A stretch of DNA of 64,000 nucleotides from Oasisia sp. SBJ-2009 (Eukaryota; Annelida; Polychaeta; Sabellida; Siboglinidae): assembly GCA_964017155.1 (NCBI GenBank), contig OZ024856.1, forward strand, positions 36,924,294 to 36,988,293, in the 5' to 3' direction. The position numbers and the translations under genes are program-made. Below the pieces are notes generated by a model that was not told the origin of the DNA, searched no databases, and saw only the letters and a program-made list of their open reading frames with translations. Shown one piece after another: positions 10,188 to 23,370 of this stretch (positions within the stretch are counted from its first letter, which is position 1; each line of letters opens with the position of its first letter).

Positions 10188-11000
10188 ATGGAAGAGGAGT
10201 TAAAGTGTCCCATTTGTCGGCGGCTTTATACTAACCCTATCGTACTTCCGTGTTCCCACTCACTGTGTCTGCACTGTGCTGTGAGTATCCAGGTGCCGGC
10301 GTCGCAATTTCACGTTCCGGCGTCGGGACCAGGGGGAGGGGATTCGGCCGAGTCGGTGTCTTCGGGGGGAAGCGGCAGCGGTGGCAGCGCGGCGGACTAC
10401 GATTACCTGGATATAGATAAACTGAGCCTTGTCAGCGAGACCGACTCCGGCGTCGTATGCAATACTAGCCGACCGAACAGCTATGTAGGCACGCCCAGCA
10501 TAGGCAACTTGTTCAATCTGTCATCTCTACAAAGTGCCGTTCTAGGATTATGCTGTCCGCTGTGTAAGAAAATCATGCTTCTGGATGAGCAAGGGGCTAA
10601 AAGCCTCCCGAAGAATTGTGTGTTAGAGAACATCATTGACAAGTACAGCGAAACGAAGCAACTCATTGTCAAATGTCAGATGTGCGAAGACCAGAATGCG
10701 AAGCCGGCAGTGGAAATGTGTGAACAATGTGAAGTGTTTTACTGTGAAATGTGTCGAGAAAGTTGCCATCCATCTCGGGGGCCGCTGGCAAAGCACAGCC
10801 TTGTAACGCCACATGAAGGCAAGGCACTGTTGCGTGCTAAGCACAAAAACAAGGAGTTGAAATGTACGGAACACACTGACGAGACCCTAAGCATGTACTG
10901 TGTGCTGTGTAGGACCACAGTGTGCTGTGCTTGTGTGCAGGATGGACGCCACATTAATCATGATGTTCAGCCGCTAGGTGCCACATGCAAGGCCCAGAAG
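10188..11000 (+). CDS. TRIM9: TRIM9 coding exon 1: interrupted RING finger and two B-boxes
   Basis: First coding exon of the C-I subfamily tripartite-motif E3 ubiquitin ligase TRIM9 (the TRIM67 relative is the alternative), a neuronal regulator of axon guidance and exocytosis in animals studied. It encodes 271 residues from MEEELKCPIC. RING ligands are C7, C10, C22, H24, C27 and C30; the last pair, C123 and C126 (CPLC), follows a spacer of about 92 residues rich in Gly and Ser. The spacer contains the family motif DYDYLDIDKLSLVSETDSG (residues 70-88). B-box 1 spans roughly C163-H203 and B-box 2 C226-H258. An in-frame stop at 10173-10175 and a good context (GCGATGG) fix the start. The exon ends after CKAQK at the donor AAG|GTGAGC, phase 0. 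The coiled coil, COS box, FN3 and SPRY domains must lie in later exons, which were not found in the window. Confidence 0.93.
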
Positions 11001-14000
11001 GTGAGCAGGTTGTTTCAGGTGTCTCTTTGTAGATATCCCAGTGAGTATGAGTTGCAGTTCAGTAACATCCCTTTTGAAGTTTGGCAGTCCTTTTTTCAAG
11101 GGTACTTTTGTTTGAAGCTTCCAACACAAGGCTAGTGTAATTATAGCAATCACTTTGTATGTTTTTGCTATTTCAATTTTTATTTAGAAAATTTCAATGT
11201 CATATGGTTTGAATGAACGCAGTTCAAATTTGGACTTTATTTCATACAGTGGTCCACATTACAGTGACATGCCATTACTGTATTTATGACTTGACATCTG
11301 CATACTCTGTCCAGGCTCAGAGATGAGCAAATTGAATCATGAGAACAAATCTAATTATACCATTTTAGCATGTTCATTACATGGATTGTTCATCCACTAC
11401 CCCCACACACACACCCTGCCTCCAGACATGTCATTTGTCTACTTCATTTAAACAATTAAATGTTCCTTCCACCCCAATTTGTACTGCAGCTTGAGCCCTG
11501 AAGCTGTTACTCCACTAACCATTGTGATGTAACAACGATTAGAACTGACTTACTGGTTTTCATTTATCGTCAAGGTTACAGTCTCAGACAAGAATACGAT
11601 ATTAATTAGTACAGTGACACTGAATGTGTGCCAGAGCATTGTCTGTGACGTTATCGTTATCACAAGTATCAGTAAATTCAGTTGATGCAGTGCGTGGGAT
11701 ATTGCTGACAACTGGTACCTAGCAAACTAAGCTAGCTAAGTCTAGACAATTATTTTTAAAATTAATTTTGTTGTAACAAAAGCCACAAAGAACTTTGAAC
11801 TCGCATGTTCATAGCTAAATGAAGCACACACAGGCATTGCAATTAGTTGATTGCTGGTGGTCTAATTACAATTTGACAGGCGATACTGTGTTTAGGCAAA
11901 TGTTTTGCTTTTGGCCTGAAGGCACAATCTCTGTGAGAACTCATTTGCACAGTTGTTATCACACCTTTGTGTTCTGAAGCTGGTCAGGCAATTGAAAATA
12001 GGAAATTGGGTGAGTCAGAATGGCATTGAACCATGGCAGGGATTTCCCTGGGGTACGTCAGGCTAAGGAAAGGAGAAATGTGTAGACTGGCACTGGATAG
12101 TAATAAACAGTATACATTTACTACATGGTTAAAAACATAATTTGAGTAACCTTTATCTAAAATTTGTTTTTGTTGGGTAGACCAAACAATAAATAAATAT
12201 AGTAAAAAAAGTTGTATGTTGTTTTCACAGATAATGCTATTTTTTAAAGCATACATTTTAAAACGAAAAACCAGACCAGTGTAAATCTCATCATGTTATC
12301 AGATGTTGTTGGAATACAAAGACCATTCACCAGTAATGGATAGCATCTAGGGGATGGCTATGCCATAAAATAATGTCATAGATTTCCTTTTAGTGTATAT
12401 CAGATACAAACAAGTGCTCAGAAGTCACCGTTGAAGTGTTCAGAGTGATTAAGTTAAACCATTCTACAAGTCAACCTTTTTGCAAGTTATTAAGTTATTG
12501 GGCATTGTACAGCTGAACCTCTCCTAGCAGTAACCAGGATGAATGGTTGTGTGTCATTCTGCTTATAATGTAACATTACAGTTTTATTCTACCTGATTTA
12601 CTTATATGGATGGAATCTGGAATATTTAAAGCACTGCACACATGCTGCTCTGTGCACTCCCCGTGTGCTTAGTTAACAAAGTTACAATATCAAATATTAA
12701 TGCCGAAACACCACTCTCCTAATTCACTGTCATCCAGACTATTCCTGCTGCTTTCATATCCAAGGTGGCGCAATTTTCATTTTGAGAAAGTCCCCAGTGG
12801 TTGGACAGTGACAGTACAATGACAGGAGTGACAAATTGCCCTGGTGTATTAGTACTAACTGGATGTAGTAGTGGTAGTAATACCATGTCCACTCTGGTCT
12901 TGTCCACTCTGGTCTTCTCAACACTACAGATGCTGTGCCAGATGTTCCCTTGGTGTGCAGCCTCCCTGTCAACTGTCAGGTCCCTTGGGGGACATCTTGG
13001 TCCACAAGAACAATGGTCAGGACATGTTATAGGCTGACTTCTAACCTGGAGCAATTCGTTCTCGATTTTATTGTTGTGAAATGTGACACGGTCTTCCCAT
13101 GAACGTAATCATAAACTAGATCCCCCATTGTGTCTTTGTTATGAGACAAACCCACACCAATAAGTCATGGCTGATTGCTCCATTGTTCATAGACGTTTCA
13201 TGTTGTCATCATATTATAACTTGTAGATGATGTCAACATTGCATCACTATGTCATTCTGTGGGTCATTGTTCTTTTGTCTGACACAGTCATCAAGTCACT
13301 GTATTAAAATATAATGATGTCAGTAGTATGTAAATCCACTGTAATTATTATTAAGTGAAATTGTGCTCTAAACTCCTACATTACTGTCTAGTCTATTGTG
13401 TAAACTAAAATGAGTAAAACAAAGTAATCAAATTACGTATCCTAGAACATATGGATTAAGTTGAATTAATATTATAAGTACTGTATTTTGGTTGGGAGAA
13501 ATGTATATATGACGACCAGGTTCAGAATGCAGTAACCACACAATAGTTTTACAGACCTCTGCTGCCAAAATAATGTTTCTTGGAATACTTTGCATGAAAG
13601 CAACACACACATTCCTTGGAAATAGGGAGTTGGTTAAACAAGCACCATAAAAGAGTGCCGTCTTGAGTACACTGTTTCTATGTTGTGTAAATATTCCCAC
13701 TAATCGCCAGTCTAACATACAGACTACACAGGATTCATGGAAAGGTATCAAAGTCACTAAGCTGTTGTGTCAACAGCGTTGTCACCACCTATAAAGGTGG
13801 GCATTTCAAATGGAAAGGAACCTTCATTCATAGCGGCTAGATGTCCTCTTACTAATCAACACCGTTCTATTGAGAGAATCACATATGTCTAGACTGGTAA
13901 TGGGTACCTCTATTCAGATGAGCACATGGCATGCTTACTTGATATCTTGGCTGCGAACACAATATTGTGCACATGTTGACTTTTGTCTGGCTTAATTTGG

Positions 14001-14132
14001 CCACAACTGTCATATAACATATGACATTGTATGACAGCTACCAGGCCTGTGTCCTGATAAAGCTTTTCTTTATGAAGTTATAAAAACTAACAAGTTAAAT
14101 TATTGTCAACCTCTAAATGACCTCTTCTCGCC

Positions 14133-14333
14133 ATGAATATGGACACCACACCTTCTTTGGCTTTATGTCGTACAAAACCAGTTCCGTGCTTTTGTATCGA
14201 CCTGTGCAGCGGCATAGACAAAACATCTGTTGCGGCAGTTTTTTATACTGCCTTAAGTTTTTATGCTGCCTGGTGCGTGCTCACCCCGTGCTGTGGCATT
14301 GTGAGGATATTTAGTCCCGTTGAGTTGTCTTGA
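14133..14333 (+). other. Short ORF with one hydrophobic segment, faintly DPM2-like
   Basis: A 66-codon ATG-to-stop frame. Its second half, from the Lys-Thr-Ser at about codon 30, reads VAAVFYTALSFYAAWCVL followed by Thr-Pro, a plausible transmembrane helix. The pattern A-V ... Y-x-A-W-x-x-L-x-P resembles the first helix of DPM2, the small subunit of dolichol-phosphate mannosyltransferase. The next expected segment is not convincing. It may be a decayed processed copy or a coincidence; no function is claimed. Confidence 0.15.
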
Positions 14334-14989
14334 AAGGTATTATATATGAGTACAGATTTGTTTGGTTTAGTTATTTTGACACACTATATCACTTGATATT
14401 TGAAACTTAGCATTTTAAACATGTTAGAATATTACTGCTCAAGTTATGTTTTTATGTGCTGCAACATAAATTAGACTGATGCCAGTTTACAAGGCCATTC
14501 TGTGTGACCTGTCATCAACCTTCTGCCCCCTCCCATGTTGTTTCCTCTACACCCCACTGCCTTTCCCCTTTCCCTGGGGAAGCCACAACAATACATCCTG
14601 ACTGTTGTGCCACCCCTGTTGTGCCACTGGGGTATAAAGTGCCCCTTGGGTGTACAGTGTGAATTGAACCCACTCTTCTTGCCTGTTTCCTGCAGTCAGG
14701 TGTTACAAACTCTTCACAAACGGAGATGAAGTTTCCGCACACTCTGCGAGATATAAATATATAACACTGAGTCTAGAATAATCGATTACATTTATAGAAA
14801 TGAATGATTAGCAACACTGTTTGAAAAGGATCTTAAAATAGTATAAATTGCAGTTGTCAGAATTTAGACAGTTTAGTGTCAATTTGTGAACACCTGTGCA
14901 TGCTATGCATGATAGCAAAATACACATTTAGTGGTTGGCGAATAAGAAATCTGAATTTGTACAGCCTTGGTAGTTGAACCTTGCTACCC

Positions 14990-15009
14990 CCCCCCCCCCC
15001 CCCCCCCCC
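14990..15009. repeat. Poly-C homopolymer
   Basis: An uninterrupted run of about 20 C on the plus strand. It is a likely assembly or length-polymorphism hot spot. Confidence 0.95.
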
Positions 15010-17607
15010 AACACAGTTGATGGTTATGTCATGGCCACTTGACTATACACTCTGTAGTAGGCCCTGTATACTATTATTGTAAAGTTTATGGTATACAATG
15101 CAGTACTTAGATCATTTCAGAATTGTTATGTGCATAGGTATAAAATTATATATGTATGAAGTAGGGGATCAACAGGACTTGCTGCCAATATCCATCCACA
15201 TTGATCATGGTGTAGCAGATGGAGACAACGCCTGAGCTAAGTTCACCTCTGTACATGTTTCCTTATCTCAGTGTTTACTTGCAACCTGGGACTGTTGGCA
15301 AATACATGCAGTTACTTTACCACCCGCCACACATGCAGCAGTCCACACATAGCTGTGATGGATGACCATTTAGAAACTCTCCCTCCCTGCATTCACTTGT
15401 ATTCTATGGGTCGTTTCCTGTGTAAAAGATATTTAATAGAACTGTCACTGTACATAATTGGAAAAGGAACATGTTAATGCAAAGGTGTGTTTAAAGTGAG
15501 GACAAGCTGGCTTAAGTGTTAAATGTTAAATAATGGGTTCATGGTGTGTTGGAATTTATTATACTTTGTAAATTTTATGATAAGTAGAAACTAGGAATAA
15601 ATAGTTTTTTGAATCTTAAGTGGAACAAGTTGTGTTTTGAATGGATGTACAGCACAGCATACTGTTAAAGGTTTAACCAGATGTATCTAGACTCCTTGGA
15701 ATGAAAGAACGTTTTGGAATCTCACAGTTTTCATCATATTAACACTTGTTCTTCTGAATATAATGTCGTTTATTTATGGCAGCTGCATAACATTGTCCTT
15801 AAAATTCAATTTTTTCAAACAGATCTCCATAGCAACAATTGCTCACCTGATCCGTTGCAGTGCAGCAAAGCTGGTAACCAGCCAGTTGTTACATCTGACA
15901 CTTGGCATTTCACTGGTTTTTCAGTGTCACACTGCACTGTCTCAGTACCATTTGTTTGTCACTACACCTGCTATGTAAAGTTCCATTATGAATAAACCAC
16001 ATCTGCAGCTAACCAGGCTGTTATGCAAGATCATAATTTTGCCAGTCCAACATGGAAATACATATGCTTGTGCATCCATTGCATATATACATCGAGTGGA
16101 ACAGTGGATGTTTGGTGTAATCAGTCGATTTGGAGCTCATATTTCTGCTTGTCCACTCAAATTTTTACCTGTCCAAAATTAACTTTACCCATCCAAAAGA
16201 TGGGTGGATTGATCTCTAGCTGAACTGTGCCAGACCAGTTCTCTGTGTAGGATAACATCCATATAGATACACCAATGTGACTAATATTTGGTTGTCACTT
16301 GACCTATTGAAGGGGACTGGCTGTTATGTCATCATTGACATGTTCGATGGCTGTCATCCCAGCTGCAAGTTTGGTTATGCAATGGAATATCATTGAGTAT
16401 GCATTGTAGTAATTGGGCAGGCTTGCAGATTAATGGTGTTGTCATTGTTGTATTTGGTTGTCACAACAGATGGGGTATTCTGAGCAACTCACTGGTCTCA
16501 ACTGATGTGAGAGGATAGGACTGATTGTAAAATTGTTAGTACCAGGTAATGTTACTAATTTCAAACTTAATACTCCTATCTAAAGAGATGGTTCACTTTC
16601 GGTAGGTAAGCACCAATGCAGAACAACTATCTGTATATATTTTGTACATCAAAGGATAGGTTAGTTTAAATTATGATAAAACATGAGTTGTGTTGAACCT
16701 GAGTTATTTGTTTGGCGAGAGTTCCATTTTGCCTGTTTTAGTTTTTTGTCTACTTGGTGACTCCTGTGGAATTTGTCATGCCCCAAGGTATGATAACATT
16801 AACAATGCTACGATTCTTATTGTTAAGCAATTACAGACACTTAGCTAGGTACCAATTTTCTCAACAAACACTGCACATATGCCAGGTCTTATCTCCCTGG
16901 GTCCACTGAGTACAGTTTCCATCTCTCTGACGCTTGTAGAACAATACCTGTGGTTACTGAGTTCTTCCAGAAATGTCAAACAATGGGTTTGTTGAAATTT
17001 TGTAGTTTAAAATACTCTAAATACACAATGCAATCGAATGGGTGAGTAAACACAAAGTTCTGAGAAGAATACAAACACAGCACAACACTAGAGGCTTTCT
17101 TTTGTTAAATCAACAACATGCAATTGTACTCAACCCCAGTGTAATGGCTAATGGCACTCTGTCTTTTTACAATGGAGGGGTCACACATACTGAGTTAATA
17201 TTGTGGAGTTAGTTGTACCCAAAATGTACCATCAGAAAGGTTCATCTACAGATCATTGAACATATGAAAGCCATTTTTATTATGTACAAAAATCATCAGA
17301 AATCATATTCCTATGTATATAATAGTTGTATCTTTGTGTGTGTTGCTTTTCAAAAATGTCATATTGGCAGTTATATACACACTCATGTCATTTTATTGCT
17401 AAAACTGCATAAATATAAATAAATGCTAGCTGGATCCAGAAACGGTCAGAGGTCAATGCACAGACATGTACCTTGACAAGATGTAGTGTCTCCATGCATG
17501 ATGGTGACACATGTTTATGTGGCTACCTGCTGTGAGTGACCAGCCCCTGGGCCCTGGGCTTGGCTAATGTCATGAAGTCACCAGTTAGCCAAAGAAGGCC
17601 ACCTGAT

Positions 17608-17647
17608 CCTTGCCATGTCAACCAGATGTTATGTTGACATGGCAAGG
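17608..17647. repeat. Hairpin, 15-bp perfect arms
   Basis: CCTTGCCATGTCAAC at 17608-17622 pairs exactly with 17633-17647 around a 10-base loop. The pairing does not extend beyond these arms, so it is too short for a typical microRNA precursor. Confidence 0.8.
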
Positions 17648-18651
17648 CTTTGAAGTTTGCTGTGTTCCTGGGTGATGCATATGTACTGTACTGCTGTGTG
17701 TCTTATGCAAATGTTTTGCATAAATTTGTTGACAACCAGAGCAGGGGGCATGTTTACTACTGCACACATCCAAAGAGTGCATTTAACAAATTAGCATTTG
17801 ATAAAAACTAACTCTATGAGGGAACAACATACTGATTTATTTGAAGACATATTCCAGATATATGTTCGCTTTGCATAGACTTTCTGGACTTGTTTGTTAG
17901 CCAACAATGCTGAAACAACAACATTAGCTGAGGCTTGGATCAATGCAGTCCCTGTTACAAAGGCTGCTGAGACTGGGATTTGGTGATGGAGCTATCAATA
18001 TTGTGCCGAATGTGAGCATGCCAACTCACTTAGCATGGAAACCAGCTGACTGGGGTGATTGATCTGCCACTGGACCACAATACCCAGCCTTTGTGCGGCC
18101 AACCGTGGCATGCTGGGATACGTCAGTATGGCACCATCTCGGTGGTCATTTATGAGAGAAGTGTGATGCCACGACGTATTGTTTCGTGCACATTCTGTGT
18201 GCTCAGGAAACACTGCTGGCACGTGTTGTGTTGTCTGGGTTACGCTGGTGCTTGTGGGGAAACAACGCACATGTGACCAAGTGCAGCCATGCATGACATT
18301 GTATGCCGTGCGTGACATCACTCTGTCATATTGTCATGATTGATTTGTATGCACTCACTGTATAGTGGATTATAGTTGTGTATTTGGTCATTACAATGCT
18401 TCACATTGACTACCAGTTTTTCTAATAATCCTGTATGCTAGATTCAGTGTCTATATTTGCACTCAAAGTACCCGGTACAAGAGAAAACTGTAAACACATT
18501 ATGCTCAGGCAGTGATTGTGAGGTGCGCGTTACAGTACAATTATAAACCATTATTGTAGTGACTTAATATTGACTCATCTGTGAAGTTGTATTGTTATAA
18601 AAAAGTTTACTATTTCTATTGTAGTAAAGTGCTGTGAATGTTATAGTAGAG

Positions 18652-18817
18652 TGCAGCGGGCCAGGGGTAGAGCTTCGGACTCTCAACTAATAGGACCGGG
18701 TTTGAATCCTGTGAGATGGTGTCTGATTGAACAGATCTGTCAGGGAAGTAAAATGTGAAGCGCTTTGAGCAATCCTGAGGAATGGGTACTGCACTGTATA
18801 AGAACTTACCTTTACTT
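18652..18817 (+). mobile_element. tRNA-derived SINE, family A
   Basis: A tRNA-like head contains an A box (TAGAGCTTCGG, 18668-18678) and a B box (GGTTTGAATCC, 18699-18709, one mismatch to the Pol III consensus). It is followed by a body with GTGAAGCGCTTTGAG and a tail ending TATAAGAACTTACCTTTA. The body and tail recur at 23371-23478 and 27700-27812. The GCGCTTTGAG/tail layout is common in SINEs of marine invertebrates. Confidence 0.75.
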
Positions 18818-21800
18818 TTTTGCACATATTTGTACTAAGAAACTGATTGATTTCGTCTTAAATATATCACCAGGTTACATTTGTAGTACTTTATGGAAGT
18901 GCAATTTTTATACTCATCTTTTTCTACTGGCAGACAGTGAAGTATCTAACCCAAGTGATAATAATTGCCTCTGTAATTGGATAGTCTCCATCAGCTACCT
19001 AGACAGCATGATGACTCAGTAGATACTTTCAGGCTGTATCACCTTTTGGGTTGTCATGACATATGACTCTGACTATGTTGCATCTTTACCTGGACGGCAG
19101 CTGTGAGTGGCAGTGACTGAGGTAGTGTATCAGTGCCTGGAATGGACCATCACCCAGCTGTCGTCTGTGGGTTTATGCTCAGACACTAGACAGACAGATA
19201 TTGTAGGCGGCACTAGACCATCTGAGTGTTCAGCTGTCTGGGGGGGTTGGTTTATGCATGGCACATGCCCGCAATTAGGCATAAACTAATTGGCTGGCGC
19301 CAGTCTGTCCTGGCTGTGGTCTGGCTCGTTAACTGGCTGATGGTAATGAGACAGGCTCTGTCATCAATGTCCACTCATTGTGCTGGACAATGCATTGACC
19401 TTCAAGTCAATCACCTTAACATCCTTACAAGTAGTTTTTCTGCAAGTCAAAGTTTTTTCATCATAAGTGAAGAGTAATGTTTATTGATCAGACTATAACA
19501 AGATATAAGGTATACACATCAATGCAACACCAGAAATAGTTTATCTCCATTGAAGATTTTGAAAATGCACAAACAAAAAATGCTGTGCACAATGTGATGC
19601 TGGAGGCCTTGAACACACTCTAGCTGATACAATATTCCACATGCAGAAATTCCGGAAGAACTAGCCTGGTATTGTGGTCCTTATTACCTGTGACATTCCA
19701 CGGTTTCTAGGCATTTAAAGTCATCCAACTACTTTACTGTCTCTTCCCAGCTTCTGCCCAGGTACGATTGTCAATATCATATTTTCTATTCAGAATAAAA
19801 AACAAGTTGATTAAAAATTTATAAAATTTCCATCGAAGTATAGCCATGGGATCATTTTATAACATACCACATTTGTGACAAGACCCATCAAGCTGTGCAA
19901 GACTTACCCTAAGGAATACTGAGACCACCACCCTTTATCAGACAGGGGATACTTGGTCAATATTTATTGCTGCTCCCTCCTAATTGCTGGTACTTAACAT
20001 TCAGTTCACCCTCATTTGGGGTGGGGATCTTTACCCAGGAGACACAGGTGTCAGTTGTAATTTAATTAGGGGATCTTATTTGGCCATTTTCCACATTGAC
20101 AACATTACAGGGTTGATGGCTTTTTAATGGCTTCACCAAATGGTTAACATAATGTATTGTGGGTTGTACCCAAAATCAATAAATATGCACAGCTGCTACA
20201 AGCATTTTTCTATGAGATACAAGAGTGTTTTGTCTCATTAGATATTACTGCATAGCACTGTGACAAAATCACATGTGACAGTATGTAAATGAGAGAAATT
20301 GCTGTGCACATTTCTTCAATTTATTAAATTTCCACACGTAGCGAGTGAATTTGCACAAGGGTGAAATCAATTTATAGCAAATGTATTGGAATTTCATATT
20401 CCTACCACGTGAGACAAGTTGAATAAAAAAATTGTGAGAGAAACATCATCTAGTTGCCAACAGACATGTGAAAGCATTACTGTAACTACAATGTAATGTA
20501 TTCTTGCACTGGTAGATATGATTTTCAAGACAAAATCATAACTTGTCGATTTTTTGTTCTTAGAATTAACATTTATTTCAATACTTTCCCGATAGGATGA
20601 GCATGCTTGTTGTTGGGTTAACGGGAATTTGGGAAGATGAGTTTGTGCAATGTTTTATACTAGCAAACCAGTACAGAGAGTTCTATGCACTGTGAGCAAT
20701 GAAATTATGCAGATGCACCAAAGAAGCTGTATATGCTTTCTTGAAGCAGTTAGTGGGAATGATTCATTTGTCACATCGTTTAAGGCCTTGAAAAGCAGTT
20801 GTCGGCCAGTCTCATCAGGCAAATTATGAGCACAATAACATTAATTGCCCCAGGCATTGAGTCAACCAATCAATACGGAATGTCATTACGAGCCAGGTGT
20901 ACAATTATTGTGATGAATCTGATGTGGTAATTTCAAAATCGAATTAACAGTTGTTTCATAACGACGTTACGTTTTGATTTATATGCAATGATTGTTTTTT
21001 GCAAGCCGGCTATTTCCTTAGCCCATTTTTGGAGATTGATTTATGGGCATGCTTTAGAATTACCCTGGGTTAAGTGCATTCCATATGCAAATTGTTCATT
21101 ATTTACATTTTCGTCTATGTTTCCTTTCTAGATGCATAGATCTATATTTAACAGTAAATACTCTAAATCTATGTAGGATTTATATTGGAGTGAATATTGT
21201 ATAAACAAGTATATTGTTATGTGTTGCTATAAATACATGTATTATCTTCAGCCTTTAAAAGTGTCAGTGAAACATTATCAGTGTAATTTCTGTTATAGAA
21301 GTCACAAATTGCAATACCCTGTCAACAAACAAAGTCCCCATTGGGTAGTTTACCATCCATGCTGGAGTACAGTATGGCAATCAATTAAGGTTGGGTCAGA
21401 TAGTTGACCCCCTAGTTCTGACCATTTAGCCTACAGGGGGCAATTACCCCTGTAATGTAGATTAAGGCCTGTTTATGTTACATTTGTTTATTTATTTTGG
21501 ATGGGACATTTGGAGTTAATTAAATTGTGTATAAACTTGGACTTAGCCACATAGGGTTTGAAGTGTTGCATGTAGTAGAGACTAAGCCTAAGATGCTTTC
21601 TTTGTTATTTGATCTGACATGCTTCTAAAGCCAGATTGTTTATATTAAATTGTGTATTCCCAAGCGAAGTCAAATGATGTTTGATTGAACAGGGATGGAC
21701 ATGGGGTGTGGGTGCCACTGGGTGGGAGGAAGGAGAATGAAGGAAAGGTGGAGGGGATTATGCTGCAGGGGGTACTGTAGAGAGAGAACAATGAGGAAGT

Positions 21801-22360
21801 TGATACACAGGATATTGACATTGTCAGACAGGTGTGAACCGTGTGATGAAATGACAGGTGTTGAATAATCCAGGTGAGCCATATGGCTCAAAAGGCACTC
21901 AGAGACACAGGATGACAGCATGTGAATGCTGGAATCCCTCTCCCACCTGTTCAGCTGGTTTTGCACGTGCTCTGACCAATCACATTAGTAGCATATGACT
22001 AATTCCATGCATTACCTGGATGTGTGTAAATGCAGTATTTTGCATTCTAGAAATAGGTGTTTAAAGTATCGTATTAACATTTGTTATTTTTGCATGTTTT
22101 AATTTGAATGTTATTAACATGAAATCATGAATATATATTTATCGTTGTCTGTGAAATTAAAATCTGTTTCTAATATTAGTAGAATGTTCATACTAACATA
22201 TCTGCAACAGTGTATGTGATAATAATGATGTTGAAATGCAGTCAGTAGACTATCTCCTACACATTCCAGCCCCACCTCCTCTGTACATGATACTACCCAC
22301 AGAGACAGATAATATTTAAATGTGCATCAGTATATCTTTCAGTTGTGCATTAGAGGGACC
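18818..22360. other. Intron sequence, no feature recognised
   Basis: AT-rich to mixed sequence with scattered short open frames. No repeat longer than about 20 bp stood out, and no homology was recognised. Confidence 0.45.
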
Positions 22361-22368
22361 TTATGTAC

Positions 22369-22460
22369 GTACAGTGCACTCACAATGTCTCGTACAGTGC
22401 ACTCACAATGTCTCGTACAGTGCACTCACAATGTCTCGTACAGTGCACTCAGAATGTCTC
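22369..22460. repeat. 23-bp tandem repeat, 4 copies
   Basis: Four almost identical 23-bp units, each containing TACAGTGCACTCACAATG, fill 92 bp with one substitution in the last unit. The near identity implies recent expansion. Confidence 0.95.
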
Positions 22461-22664
22461 GATGCCGTCTCATTCACAGAGACCCAGTGTGTGTGATACC
22501 ACAGATTAGTTGACATCCCAGAGCAATGTGATCACTGATATTCCAGAACTCACCATTAGATAGTTAGGCCAGCGTCATCTTATATCCTGAAATAGCTCAC
22601 CTTCACTGTTCTCGTGAGTCACTTCTGTTGAAATCATGGTTTTATAAAAATTATCACCAATGTG

Positions 22665-23095
22665 GCCAATGTCCAGTTTGTTCATACTGATGTAAAATGG
22701 AACTGTTTTTCGTTCAGGTTGTGGTAAAAGGGACTATGTCCAGCAGATCTGATGTCCAGGTTGTTGAGATTGTTGTAAAATGGGACTATGTCCAGTTTAT
22801 TCAGACTGAAGTAAAGTAGGACACTGTCCAGTTTCTAATATGTGTATAATAAGCTGATGTGATTACAGGGAAATCGTGATGCACGGTGTATCTACCATAC
22901 AATATCACAGCACATGTGTTGTATCTGAACAAAATAGCATGATATCATCAATGCTAGGCCGCAGCAATTTTATTACTGGAGTTGTTAATATAAATATAAA
23001 TGATAAAGTCAGACTATGGGCCCCTTTGGTCAGATTGAAATAAAGTCGGACACTGTCCAGTTTGCTCTGTGAGCCTGTGACCATGTCCAGTTTGC
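22665..23095. repeat. Degenerate repeat with GTCCAGTTTG core
   Basis: At least six copies of an ATGTCCAGTTTG or CTGTCCAGTTTG core occur at 22665-22835 and 23025-23095. Each is usually followed 20-30 bp later by a GTAAAATGGGAC-type segment. This is a diverged minisatellite of about 50-60 bp period. Confidence 0.6.
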
Positions 23096-23370
23096 ATTCA
23101 CCTAGGTGACAGACATTGCTTTGTTAAATGTCACACAGTCAACATGTTTTTCCCATGGTTAATCAGCTGCTACTGAATAGACTGTGTTTGTGGTTAGCAT
23201 AGCATATCTGTACCCTAAACATAGACATAATAAGGAGAGGCAATTTTATATAAATTCATAGAAAGCAGAAAGTTGCCACACAAAGAATGGCTGACACGTG
23301 TATTCAGTCAGATGTATTCAGTCAGCTTGTACTCACACAATAATTGCAGCATAGCTGAATGCTTCCAAGA

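Larger units (their letters stand above)
11141..18640. other. Intron sequence, mostly featureless
   Basis: No gene, domain or large repeat was recognised apart from the items listed separately. Minor items are a tandem duplication of GTCCACTCTGGTCTT near 12886-12916 and a poly-C run at 14990-15009. Open frames here are short and of random composition. Confidence 0.5.

Noticed and set aside
10016..10234. Frame overlapping the TRIM9 start, considered as a uORF
   Set aside because: It begins at GTG, not ATG, and overlaps the coding exon out of frame with no motif.
12719..13054. 111-codon minus-strand frame with Thr-Arg-Val-Asp-Lys repeats
   Set aside because: The repeat comes from a 15-bp tandem duplication; no recognisable domain and an overlapping open frame on the other strand.
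17608..17647. MicroRNA precursor
   Set aside because: The stem is only 15 bp and does not extend, so it is too short for Drosha/Dicer processing.
21866..21880. CAG|GTGAGC as another recursive splice site
   Set aside because: There is no pyrimidine tract or branch site before it.
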